A stretch of 64,000 nt of DNA from Knoellia sinensis KCTC 19936 (GTDB lineage Bacteria; Actinomycetota; Actinomycetes; Actinomycetales; Dermatophilaceae). The stretch lies in assembly GCF_000768705.1 (NCBI RefSeq), contig NZ_AVPJ01000003.1, positions 287,310 to 351,309 on the forward strand, given 5' to 3'. The notes beneath the pieces are model-generated. The model was not told the DNA's origin. It saw nothing but the letters and a program-made list of their open reading frames with translations, and did no database searches. A program made the position numbers and the translations under genes. Numbering within the stretch: the first letter of the stretch is position 1; each line of letters begins with the position of its first letter. This document shows, in pieces, positions 1-7,874 of the stretch.

Positions 1-1
1 C

Positions 2-211
2 CGCGCGGTGGCCCTGTGTCGGGCAGCGGGAATGGCCACCCAGGGTGTGGGCGACACGACGGTCCAGGGCCGCTTCCCGCGTGACTGGCAGGTCGGCGTG
101 GTTCGCGAGAAGGTCGCCAACATCAAGGCCGTCGTTGACGTCGTCAGCGGCCGCGACCCGGTGCTCGGGCAGCAGGAGCCGGGCGTCCGCGACGCCCTCG
201 CCAGTTCCTGA
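2..211 (+). CDS. C-terminal fragment of an unidentified protein (start lies before the window)
   Basis: An open frame enters from the left edge and stops at TGA 209-211. About 69 residues are visible, ending in RDALASS. Nearly every codon has G or C in the third position, as in the established genes here, and the opposite strand reads less naturally, so the plus frame is taken as real. I do not recognise the family: the visible part is a mixed hydrophilic stretch (DWQVGVVREKVANIKAVVDV) without a diagnostic motif. It converges on the membrane protein gene that ends at 369. Confidence 0.5.
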   Translation, partial: RAVALCRAAGMATQGVGDTTVQGRFPRDWQVGVVREKVANIKAVVDVVSGRDPVLGQQEPGVRDALASS

Positions 212-368
212 CGTCGGAGCCGGGCACAGTGCGCGGCAAACGCACCTCCCAGCCGGGTCCCTGAGCACGACGTCGTATGCCGTCCGCCCCTTTGCCGCCC
301 ACCGTGCCCGGTCGCTACCCCTAGGAATCCCCTCGGCGCGACGAACACCTACCGCGTCCGCTACCGGA
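212..368. other. Convergent intergenic gap with a GTATGCCGTCCGC copy
   Basis: The 157 bases between two convergent genes hold no convincing frame. They contain one full copy of the recurrent oligomer (275-287). I see no strong long-armed terminator hairpin here. Confidence 0.5.
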
Positions 369-749
369 TCAGCCGACGGTCAGGCCGACGGCGTCACGTG
401 CGGCCTTGACACGGCGCGCCGTCGACCCTGCGCCTCCGACCTCCGGCACAGGACGCGACCTCACGGTGACGACGTCCTCGGCCCTGTAGGTCCAGTTGCG
501 CACCCAACCCCTGCGCACCACCTTGTCGCCGTCGATGAGCAATCCGACGAAGGGCGCACGTGCCAGCAGGCCCGCGTTCGCGGCGGACCACACCCAGAAC
601 ATCCAGTCCGGGTCGGACGACGCATCCATCTCCGGATCGAGGAAGCCCATGACCCCGGCGATCAGGAAGCTCGCGAGGATGCCGACCACCAGGGCCAGGT
701 AGCCGGTCCCTCGCAGCAGCAGGCGACCGCTCGGAGCCACCCCGTCCAT
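369..749 (-). CDS. Small membrane protein, probable PH-like (bPH) domain
   Basis: About 126 residues. The ATG at 749 shares its A with the TGA of the upstream reductase gene (TGATG), which argues for translational coupling and for this start over the longer frame from 806. Residues roughly 10-32 and 45-70 form two hydrophobic segments, followed by a hydrophilic part with GDKVVRRGWVRNWTYRAEDV, which resembles the start of the short bacterial PH fold found in actinobacterial membrane proteins. It is the last gene of the menD - reductase transcript. A specific function cannot be read from sequence, and the domain call is a resemblance only. Confidence 0.6.
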   Translation of the reverse strand: MDGVAPSGRLLLRGTGYLALVVGILASFLIAGVMGFLDPEMDASSDPDWMFWVWSAANAGLLARAPFVGLLIDGDKVVRRGWVRNWTYRAEDVVTVRSRPVPEVGGAGSTARRVKAARDAVGLTVG

Positions 750-1981
750 CAGGTGAAGGGAGGGCGGTGGTCCATCGCAATGGAGCGTCGTCCGGCCCAA
801 CGCCACACGCGCGCAGCACGGTCGCGGTCATCGTCGGTCACAAAGTTGCCCATCCAGCGCAACGCCAGGGTCATCGCGAAGTCAGAGCGCATCCCGATCG
901 GGCCGAGAGCAGGCAGCACGCGCGGCACGGTGGCGATGCCGGCAAGTCGACGGGCGACCGAGAACGCCTCCCCGTAGTGCTCCTTGAGCAGCGCCGGCCA
1001 CGACACCGACAGGTCGGTGTCGAGCAGGTCGACCACGAGTCGCCCGGTCTCGAGTCCGTAGTCGATGCCCTCGCCATTGAGCGGGTTGATGCACGCGGCC
1101 GCGTCGCCGATGAGTGCCCAGTTGGCCCCAGCGACACCACTGACGGCCCCACCCATCGGCAGGAGGGCACTCGTAGCCATCCGTGCCTCACCGCGCAGCC
1201 CGAAGTCGTGACGGACCTCCTCGACGTAGCGGGCCATGAGCGGCTTGACCGCCACCTCGGCCGGGCGCTTCGTCGTCGCCAGCGTCCCGGCGCCCACGTT
1301 CACCTGTCCCCCGCCGAGCGGGAAGATCCAGCCATAGCCAGACAGGATCTCGCCCTCCTCGCCGCGCAACTCGAGGTGCGAGCTGATCCACGGGTCATCC
1401 GAGCGGTCGGAGTCGACGTAGCACCGTCCAGCCACCGCATAGACGGTGTCCTTGTGCCACTCGCGCCCGAGAACCTTGCCCAGTCCCGAGCGCACACCGT
1501 CGGCCACCACGAGGCGCTCGCACTCGATCTCGAACGTCTCACCATCACGCTGGAAGGTCACCCCTCGAACTCGGCCGCCCTCGACGCGCGCATCCACGGC
1601 CTTGGCTCCCTCGACCCCGACGGCGCCTGACTTGAGCGCCACCGTGCGGAGGTGGTCGTCGAGTTCGGTCCGCGCCACTGCGGAGCCCCAGCTGGGCAGC
1701 GACCCGCCGGGCCAGGGCAGTTCGAGCACCTGCCCGAAGCCGTGCGCCCGCAGCCCCTGGTTGACCGTGTGCCCGCGCACCCACTCCTCGAGGCCCAGGC
1801 GCTGGAGTTCGGCGATCGCGCGCGGAGTCAGCCCGTCGCCGCAGGTCTTGTCGCGCGGGAAGATGGCCGCATCGGCCAGGACCACGTCGCGCCCGCCTCG
1901 TGCCGCCCAGGCCGCTGCTGCAGAGCCGGCCGGGCCGGCCCCAACGACGAGGACATCAGTACGCGCGGGGGTCGTGGTCAC
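749..1981 (-). CDS. FAD-dependent geranylgeranyl reductase family protein (MenJ-like menaquinone reductase)
   Basis: About 410 residues, normal for the family. The N terminus carries the dinucleotide-binding motif VVGAGPAGSAAAAW, then the FAD contacts RDKTCGDGLTPRA and, around residue 290, GDAAACINPLNGEGIDYGLE, typical of the geranylgeranyl/digeranylgeranyl reductase group. In mycobacteria MenJ reduces one double bond of the menaquinone isoprenyl chain; the position directly downstream of menD fits that role, though archaeal-type lipid reductases share the fold. The GTG at 1981 is chosen because the conserved fold begins about ten residues after it; the longer upstream frame would overlap menD. 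The gap to menD is 25 bp, so the two are probably co-transcribed. Confidence 0.85.
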   Translation of the reverse strand: MTTTPARTDVLVVGAGPAGSAAAAWAARGGRDVVLADAAIFPRDKTCGDGLTPRAIAELQRLGLEEWVRGHTVNQGLRAHGFGQVLELPWPGGSLPSWGSAVARTELDDHLRTVALKSGAVGVEGAKAVDARVEGGRVRGVTFQRDGETFEIECERLVVADGVRSGLGKVLGREWHKDTVYAVAGRCYVDSDRSDDPWISSHLELRGEEGEILSGYGWIFPLGGGQVNVGAGTLATTKRPAEVAVKPLMARYVEEVRHDFGLRGEARMATSALLPMGGAVSGVAGANWALIGDAAACINPLNGEGIDYGLETGRLVVDLLDTDLSVSWPALLKEHYGEAFSVARRLAGIATVPRVLPALGPIGMRSDFAMTLALRWMGNFVTDDDRDRAARVWRWAGRRSIAMDHRPPFT

Positions 1982-2006
1982 TGGCCCATTCTCGCAAGGG
2001 GTCCGC

Positions 2007-3794
2007 TCAGCCCGAAATCGCCAGTGCAGCGCGCGCGACTTCGCGGAGCCGCTCGTGCGCGCCCCGGTGCGATTCGGCGTCGACCGGCACCTCGACGACG
2101 GTGATCCCGGCCGGCTTCGCGGACAACGCTTCGGCTGCCGCTTCACGCGTCTCGGCAAGAACGTGGCGTATGCCGTGTGCTCGGCACAGTGCCCCGAAGT
2201 CCGTTCCGGTCGGGGTGCCGAAAATGCGGGTGAAGTCGTCGGCCCGCTCGGGGGCCCCGTGCTCAAGGGTCCGGAAGATGCCTCCGCCCCCGTCGTTGGT
2301 GACGAGGATCGTGAGGTCCGGGTGCGGCTCGTCAGGGCCGACGGCGAGGGCGTTGGAGTCGTGGAGGAAGGTCAGGTCTCCCACCCAGGCGTAGCTGGGC
2401 GCATCTGTCGTCAGGGCCAGTCCGATGGCCGTGGACAGGCAGCCGTCGATGCCGGCCAGGCCTCGGTTGGCCGCGACCGTCAAGGGGGCCGACCGGGGGG
2501 TCAAGCCGAGGTCGAGGTCGCGCACGGGGTTCGACGACCCGACGAAGAGCTGGGCGCCATCGGGCAGGGACTCCCCCACCACCGAGGCGACCGCGAGCCC
2601 GGTCCCCCATGGCGCTGCATCCTTCTGAACTGCCTCTGCCACAAGCGATCCGGCATCCCGCCAAGACGTGGCCCACGACTCGTCGACGACGACGTCACCC
2701 GTCGCGCGACCGATCAACTCGGTCAGCTCACCCACGCGTGAAACCACGTGACTGGGATCTGCCCAGTCAGGACCCGCCGGATGGACGTGGACCTCGACGC
2801 CCTCCGCGCGCAGCAGGCCGCCGACCGCGCGAGAAAGGGTGACCCGACCGGCAACGACGATTCGGTCTGGCAGGTGGGCTCCAACCCATTCACGGTCTGT
2901 GAGGAGCAGAGGCCCATGCGGGATGACCAAGGATCTGTCGTGGTCGCCCACGGGCTCCGCGATGACAGGGAAGCCCTGGGCTCGAGCCCACGCGACAACC
3001 TGGCTCGAGCGAACGGACGAGAAGGTGAGGTCACCGACGACGACCAGGGTCCGCGGCACATCGGCGATCGATTCCGCGCCGCTGAACCATCCATCCCCTG
3101 GCACCTGCACCCACGGCGCCCCGTCAGCCCGCCCCTCATGAACCCCGGATCCATCCCGACTTTGTGCCCCAACGGGACGCGTCGAGCGGGCCGAAGGCCC
3201 CGCGGACGTGCCCCGTTGGGGCACAAAGTCGGGGGTGAGGGGGTCGCGGAAGCCGACGTTGAGGTGGACCGGACCACCGGCACCGGCGAGCGACCCGCCC
3301 ATCAGGTCGCCGAGGGCGGCGGAGAGTGCGCGGCATACGGAAGTGCGGTGGAAGGCACCCACCGACTCGACGGACTCCGGCGCGGGCAGGTCCACCGACC
3401 ACCGCACGGCTCCGCCGAAAATGCCCGGCTGCACCGTGGTCTGGTTGGCCCCGGTCCCGCGCAACTCCGCTGGACGATCCGCTGACAGCACGATGAGAGG
3501 CACGCCAGTGTGGTGCGCCTCGAGCACCGCGGGATGCAGGTTCGCCACCGCAGTGCCCGACGTCGTGATCACGGGGACCGGCGTGCCAGAACCCTTCGCC
3601 AGGCCCAGCGCCAGGAACCCGGCCGTCCGCTCATCGACCCGCACGTGGAGGCGGAGGCGACCTTCCCGCTCGGCCTGTTGCACGGCATACGCCAAAGGAG
3701 CCGAACGCGAACCCGGAGCGAGGACGACCTCGCGAACGCCACCGCGGATCAACTCGTCCACGAGGACGTGAGCGAGCGCGGTGGACGGATTCAT
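2007..3794 (-). CDS. menD: 2-succinyl-5-enolpyruvyl-6-hydroxy-3-cyclohexene-1-carboxylate synthase
   Basis: About 595 residues. This ThDP-dependent enzyme condenses isochorismate with 2-oxoglutarate in menaquinone synthesis. The N terminus has the family signature VVLAPGSRSAPL and RVDERTAGFLALGLAKGSGTP, then TTSGTAVANLHPAV and LSADRPAELRGTGANQT. The C-terminal ThDP domain includes GNRGL-like AANRGLAGIDGCLSTA and LTILVTNDGGGGIF. The protein is somewhat longer than usual because residues about 187-213 are encoded by an inverted-repeat element with 22-bp arms (3155-3233). The start ATG shares one base with the TGA of the upstream DUF3817 gene, so it is in an operon with that gene and the downstream reductase. 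Confidence 0.95.
   Translation of the reverse strand: MNPSTALAHVLVDELIRGGVREVVLAPGSRSAPLAYAVQQAEREGRLRLHVRVDERTAGFLALGLAKGSGTPVPVITTSGTAVANLHPAVLEAHHTGVPLIVLSADRPAELRGTGANQTTVQPGIFGGAVRWSVDLPAPESVESVGAFHRTSVCRALSAALGDLMGGSLAGAGGPVHLNVGFRDPLTPDFVPQRGTSAGPSARSTRPVGAQSRDGSGVHEGRADGAPWVQVPGDGWFSGAESIADVPRTLVVVGDLTFSSVRSSQVVAWARAQGFPVIAEPVGDHDRSLVIPHGPLLLTDREWVGAHLPDRIVVAGRVTLSRAVGGLLRAEGVEVHVHPAGPDWADPSHVVSRVGELTELIGRATGDVVVDESWATSWRDAGSLVAEAVQKDAAPWGTGLAVASVVGESLPDGAQLFVGSSNPVRDLDLGLTPRSAPLTVAANRGLAGIDGCLSTAIGLALTTDAPSYAWVGDLTFLHDSNALAVGPDEPHPDLTILVTNDGGGGIFRTLEHGAPERADDFTRIFGTPTGTDFGALCRAHGIRHVLAETREAAAEALSAKPAGITVVEVPVDAESHRGAHERLREVARAALAISG
3155..3233. repeat. Hairpin element with 22-bp perfect arms inside menD
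   Basis: The left arm 3155-3176 (contains TTTGTGCCCCAACGGG) is the exact reverse complement of the right arm 3212-3233, with a 35-base loop holding a smaller GGGCC/GGCCC hairpin. The element is in frame and read through in MenD as a Ser/Arg/Gly-rich insert between the N-terminal and middle domains. The same core, TTGTGCCCCA..GGGAC, forms another hairpin in the gap at 49674-49744, so this looks like a mobile or recurrent extragenic palindrome that landed in a tolerant linker. Confidence 0.85.
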
Positions 3795-4252
3795 CAGCTA
3801 CCCGACGCGGGAGGTCCAACGAAGAGTGCGGCCCCCGTCAGCCCGGCCACCGCGACCACGCCGACGACCGCCGCGAGCGCGGGGTTGCGGGTCAGCCACG
3901 CGAGCAGCCGCTCGGGCAGCGAAGACGGAGACTCCCCACCGACGGCGAAGCGCCAGGGGCCTTCGAGCTGCCCGGCGGACTCGGCACTGCGGTCGAACAG
4001 GATCGTCGCGAACGGCGGCACCGCGCTGACGAGCGACATCAGGCCAGTGCGCAGCGACCACTTCTGGTTGACCCACGTCGCGATGGCGACGAGGCCGTAG
4101 GCAATGAAGACGACTCCGTGGAGCATCCCGAAGATCCGGACACCGAGTTCGGTCGTCTCGGTGACGTACTTGAGGAACATGCCGAAGAGCAGAAGGGCCC
4201 ACGTGATCGCCTCGGCGACGGCCACGCGGCGGAAGAGCAGTTTGGGAGTCAC
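3794..4252 (-). CDS. DUF3817 integral membrane protein
   Basis: About 152 residues. It begins MTPKLLFRRVAVAEAITWALL and continues LFGMFLKYVTETTELGVRIFGMLHG, the recognisable start of DUF3817. There are three helices in the first 100 residues and a fourth near the C terminus (ALAAVVGVVAVAGLTGAALF). GTG 4252 is preferred to ATG 4270 because it forms a GTGA overlap with the upstream lipase stop and matches where family members begin. The function of the family is unknown. It sits between the lipase-like gene and menD, coupled to both. Confidence 0.8.
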   Translation of the reverse strand: MTPKLLFRRVAVAEAITWALLLFGMFLKYVTETTELGVRIFGMLHGVVFIAYGLVAIATWVNQKWSLRTGLMSLVSAVPPFATILFDRSAESAGQLEGPWRFAVGGESPSSLPERLLAWLTRNPALAAVVGVVAVAGLTGAALFVGPPASGS

Positions 4253-5460
4253 GAGTCGCGATTCTGCCACCGTCGCTCCGACCGGAACTCACGCACCACG
4301 GGCGTCGACCCCGCTGCAGGGGTGAGCGCGACCCCGAGCCCCGCCGTCCATGTCCGCAGCGCGACGTCGCCGGAGCGCTCGGCTCGACCGGCTGTCTCGC
4401 CGTAGGCCACGAGGCCATGGGCGCCCGCGCTCCCGGGCGCTGCCGCCTTCACCGTCGTCCAGTTGCGGCGGTGTGGTGGAGGTGCCACGTCGAGCATCGG
4501 CACCGCGTCCGTTGCGTGCTGCAGAGAGAGAACCGACGTGGAGTCGGGGATGGGGAAGGCGTCGATCGGCGATCCTGCCGTGAGCACGTGCGTGACCCGA
4601 TGATTGCGCGCGAACTCGGGATCGGACGCCAGGGCGGCAGCCACGATCCCACCCTGGCTGTGACCGACGATGACGACGCGGTCGCGCGGTCCGGCGCGAC
4701 CGGCCTGAGCCAGCGACAGCGCCTTCGCCGCAGCGATCTTGGACGCACTGGTCGCCCGCAGCATCAACGACACGTTCGCCGGCCAGTCCATGGGAATCTC
4801 ACCACCCCGCGCCCACCCATCCACGCCTTCGCTGTGCGTCCCCGGCACTTGCAGCACCCAGGTCGTCGTCCCGTCAGCAGCAGGAACCTCGATGACGCGC
4901 ACCCGCCCATCGGCACCCAGCGATTCCACCCCGGCGAGCAGGGAGGTGGTGGAGGTCGGATCGGGAACCCGCGCCAACGGCTCGGCACGCGCCACACGGA
5001 CATCCCAGCCGGTGCCCTCGTCGAGCAACCCGAACGCCTGCCCGGTGACCTCCGTGACGAGCCACGCAGTCGTCATCGCTTGCGCGTGAAGTCCGGCCAC
5101 CAGACCGCCCACCGTCTCCTCGGCCCACGCGTAGGAGCGGGCGGCACTCGACAGCGTGTCAGCGAGTTCACGCATCCGCTCCACGACGCCGCGGCTGTCG
5201 GAGATCGTTCCCCGCAACTCTCGTCGCGCCTGGCTGACGAGTGGCAGGAGATCGAGCGGTGCGCCCAGGATGCCTGGCCCCTGAGCCCATTCGGCTCCCA
5301 GACCCTGGGTCGCACGGCTGGCGATGATGACCTGGGCATCCTGGGGCGTCGACTCCGAGATGGCGTCTGCTCCCATGCGCATCCCTGCGGCCGCACGCTG
5401 GAGGTCCTCCACGGCCACCTCAACGCCACCCTCGCCGCCCGTGACGACGAGGTCGCTCAT
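4249..5460 (-). CDS. Alpha/beta hydrolase (lipase-like) with helical ESX-type N-terminal region
   Basis: About 403 residues. Residues 1-150 are predicted helical and hydrophilic (EDLQRAAAGMRMGADAISES, RRELRGTISDSRGVVERMRE), resembling the N-terminal regions of proteins handled by type VII (ESX) systems. The C-terminal half is an alpha/beta hydrolase: VVIVGHSQGGIVAAAL puts the nucleophile at about Ser268, with candidate Asp in HATDAVPMLD and His in GAHGLVAYG. No Sec signal peptide is seen. Its ATG overlaps the TGA of the small WXG100-like gene upstream (ATGA), and its own TGA overlaps the DUF3817 start. The substrate is unknown; secretion via type VII is inference, since no EccC-type gene is in the window. 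Confidence 0.7.
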   Translation of the reverse strand: MSDLVVTGGEGGVEVAVEDLQRAAAGMRMGADAISESTPQDAQVIIASRATQGLGAEWAQGPGILGAPLDLLPLVSQARRELRGTISDSRGVVERMRELADTLSSAARSYAWAEETVGGLVAGLHAQAMTTAWLVTEVTGQAFGLLDEGTGWDVRVARAEPLARVPDPTSTTSLLAGVESLGADGRVRVIEVPAADGTTTWVLQVPGTHSEGVDGWARGGEIPMDWPANVSLMLRATSASKIAAAKALSLAQAGRAGPRDRVVIVGHSQGGIVAAALASDPEFARNHRVTHVLTAGSPIDAFPIPDSTSVLSLQHATDAVPMLDVAPPPHRRNWTTVKAAAPGSAGAHGLVAYGETAGRAERSGDVALRTWTAGLGVALTPAAGSTPVVREFRSERRWQNRDS

Positions 5461-5699
5461 GCCGCGCGCTCCGCCTCGGATGCCACCCGGTCGAGCAGGT
5501 CAGCGACCGCGTCCTCACGCTCTGCGAGCTCTCGCAGCTCTCGAACGCGTCGGGAGATGAGCCGCCTGAACTCCTCCGCTGACGACGACCGCCAACTCAG
5601 CTCCGACACCCCCACCAGCAGTCTCAACTCGGCTCGGGTCGCCTCGGCAGCCAGCCGCCACCGCCCGGCCCTGACTCTCAGTTCCTCTGCGCCATTCAT
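5457..5699 (-). CDS. Small helical WXG100-like protein
   Basis: Eighty residues, almost wholly helical. The centre reads LSWRSSSAEEFRRLISRR; the W-x-S with downstream A and F/R resembles the W-x-G turn and following helix of WXG100 proteins, without the glycine. The C-terminal half is rich in Glu/Arg (RELRELAEREDAVADLLDRV) and could form a helical hairpin. It is translationally coupled (ATGA) to the lipase-like gene, the usual arrangement of an ESX small partner with its cargo. Assignment to WXG100 is by resemblance only. Confidence 0.5.
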   Translation of the reverse strand: MNGAEELRVRAGRWRLAAEATRAELRLLVGVSELSWRSSSAEEFRRLISRRVRELRELAEREDAVADLLDRVASEAERAA

Positions 5700-5822
5700 G
5701 CGAACATCCCACTCGCACAGCGCTATTCACGTCCACCCGCACCAGACGATCTGTGGACGGCAGGCCTCATCAGGGACACCTGTGGACAACGCCGGCGCCC
5801 TCAAGCCCTCCAGGTCGGCCTG

Positions 5823-6326
5823 TCAGGAGTGGCCGGGATCGAGCCCCAAGGAGGCGAGCGCCTTCCGAGCGATGTCGTAGGGGTCACCCTCGGTGGACAC
5901 GGTCACACCGTGCTCGTCGGCACCGAGCGGCTCCAGCGCCGAGACGTCGTCCTTCAGATGCTGAGCCCCCTCGGCCCCGACCCGGTTTCGCAGCGTCGCC
6001 CGGTTCGCCGTCACGTGGCAGAAGCGCACGTGCGGCCGCCCCTTCCGAAGGGCGTCCCGATCCCTGCGCCGCAGCGCCGGACAGCAGAGGACGGCATCAC
6101 GGCCGGTCGACTCGTATCCGTCGATCCACGACCCGACGACCTTGAGCCAGTTGTCCATACCCGCGTCGTCGAGCGTCCCCGCCCGATAGGCCTCGCGGTC
6201 GGCCGGCTCGAAGAAGGCCTCGCCCTCGATGAAGTCCCACGATGTCTCCGCCGCGATGGCCCGCCCGACCGAGGTCTTCCCAGAGCCGGAGACACCCATC
6301 ACGACAATCACGTCACTGGTGTCCAT
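5823..6326 (-). CDS. Gluconokinase, GntK/P-loop family
   Basis: About 167 residues, the normal size. Walker A is VVMGVSGSGKTSVGRAIA at residues 8-25. It is followed by the family's substrate region FIEGEAFFEPADREAYRAG and LDDAGMDNWL, and by CCPALRRRDRDALRKG, all typical of thermoresistant gluconokinase, which phosphorylates D-gluconate to 6-phosphogluconate. The usual FH in the substrate loop reads EGEAFF here, a mild departure. It stands alone, divergent from the mycothione reductase gene with about 115 bp between them, and has no gluconate permease neighbour. Confidence 0.85.
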   Translation of the reverse strand: MDTSDVIVVMGVSGSGKTSVGRAIAAETSWDFIEGEAFFEPADREAYRAGTLDDAGMDNWLKVVGSWIDGYESTGRDAVLCCPALRRRDRDALRKGRPHVRFCHVTANRATLRNRVGAEGAQHLKDDVSALEPLGADEHGVTVSTEGDPYDIARKALASLGLDPGHS

Positions 6327-6441
6327 GCTTCGAGGCTACGCCCGCTGGGTTGTGAGGGCGAGTGCCAAAGGAGTCACCACTGACGCCTCTGGCACTCACG
6401 GCGGGTCCGACGGCCGGGACCACACGGCATACGCTGAATTC

Positions 6442-7866
6442 ATGGCGCGTCACCACGACCTCATCATCATCGGCACAGGGTCGGGCAACTCGCTCATCAC
6501 GCCCGAACTCGAGGGGCTCGACATCGCGATCGTCGAGGAGGGCACCTTCGGCGGCACCTGCCTCAACGTCGGCTGCATCCCGACGAAGATGCTCGTCCTG
6601 CCCGCCGACCGTGTCGTGGACGCGCACGAGGCCGAAAGGCTCGGCGTCACCATCGGCGGCGACGTGACCGTCGACTGGCCTGCGATTCGCGACCGTATCT
6701 TCACCGACCGCATCGACCTCATCGCAGCTGGCGGCGAGGACTACCGACGTGGTCAGAACTTCGTGACCGTGTATGCCGTCCGCGCCCGTTTCGTCGGTCC
6801 GCGTCGGCTGGCGCTGGAGTCGGGTGAGGCGATCACCGCGGACCGCATCGTCGTCGCGGCCGGATCGCGTGCCGACCTGCTCGACGTCGACGGTCTCGAC
6901 CAGGCGGACCCGGCGCGCGGCGTCCACACGAGTGACACCGTCATGCGCATGGACGAGTTGCCTCGCCGGATGGCCATCGTGGGCGGCGGGTTCGTGGCGT
7001 GCGAGTTCGCCCACGTCTTCAGCGCTCTCGGCGTCGAGGTGACCCAGATCCAGCGGTCGGGCGCGCTGCTGCGAAGCGAGGAGGCCGAGATCTCGCAGCG
7101 CTACACGGAGTTGGCGCACGGCCGTCACGACCTCCGGCTCGACACACAGGTCGAGTCGGCCACCCGCGACTCCGCGACCGGCGCGTGGACGCTCGCGCTC
7201 AAGGGTCGTGATGGCGCCACGGACGTCGAGGTGGACACCGTGCTCGTGGCCGTGGGCCGCACGCCCAACGGGCCCCGGCTCGAGGTCGAGGCCGGCGGCA
7301 TCGAGGTGGACGAGGACAGGGTGGTCATCGTGGACGCGCAGCAGCGCACGACTGCCGAGGGCGTCTGGGCCCTGGGCGACGTCGCGAACCCCTGGCAGCT
7401 CAAGCACGTCGCCAACCACGAGGCCCGGGTCGTCGCCCACAACCTCGCAGTCGACACGGGGCGCCACGCGGACGCCGATGCCAAGCCGGTCGAGGCCGAC
7501 CACCGCTACGTCCCGCACGCGGTGTTCGGTCATCCGCAGGTCGCCGCGTTCGGACCGACCCGGGCCGAGCTCGACGCGGCGGGGACCGACCACGTGAGCT
7601 ACACGCAGTCGTTCGGCGACACGGCATACGGATGGGCGTTGGAGGACACGACCGGCATCCTGACGATCCACGCGGACCCGGCCACCGGGCTCATTCTCGC
7701 TGCGCACTGCATGGGCCCGCACGCCTCCACGCTGATCCAGCCGCTCATCCAGGCGGCGTCCTTCGGGCAGAAGGCTCGTGACGTCGCACGTGGTCAGTAC
7801 TGGATTCACCCCGCACTCGCCGAGGTGGTCGAGAACGCCCTCCTCGGCCTCGACCTCACCGACTGA
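6442..7866 (+). CDS. mtr: Mycothione reductase
   Basis: About 474 residues, flavoprotein disulfide reductase. LIIIGTGSGNSLITPEL binds FAD; GTCLNVGCIPTKM at about residues 39-51 holds the redox-active CxxxxC; MAIVGGGFVACEFAHVFSALG is the NADPH domain; and IHPALAEVVENALLGL is the C-terminal His-Glu catalytic segment. The G-T-G-S-G-N start and overall spacing match mycothione reductases rather than dihydrolipoamide dehydrogenases. It regenerates mycothiol from its disulfide, so the host makes mycothiol. ATG 6442 sits right after an ACGGCATAC copy (6424-6432). The stop lies in a short hairpin shared with the convergent MFS gene (7863-7878). Confidence 0.92.
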   Translation: MARHHDLIIIGTGSGNSLITPELEGLDIAIVEEGTFGGTCLNVGCIPTKMLVLPADRVVDAHEAERLGVTIGGDVTVDWPAIRDRIFTDRIDLIAAGGEDYRRGQNFVTVYAVRARFVGPRRLALESGEAITADRIVVAAGSRADLLDVDGLDQADPARGVHTSDTVMRMDELPRRMAIVGGGFVACEFAHVFSALGVEVTQIQRSGALLRSEEAEISQRYTELAHGRHDLRLDTQVESATRDSATGAWTLALKGRDGATDVEVDTVLVAVGRTPNGPRLEVEAGGIEVDEDRVVIVDAQQRTTAEGVWALGDVANPWQLKHVANHEARVVAHNLAVDTGRHADADAKPVEADHRYVPHAVFGHPQVAAFGPTRAELDAAGTDHVSYTQSFGDTAYGWALEDTTGILTIHADPATGLILAAHCMGPHASTLIQPLIQAASFGQKARDVARGQYWIHPALAEVVENALLGLDLTD

Positions 7867-7874
7867 CCCTCCGG

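Noticed and set aside
45..977. Long plus-strand frame across the left end
   Set aside because: It is antisense to the membrane protein and reductase genes and its product is Arg/Pro/Ser-rich without any motif.
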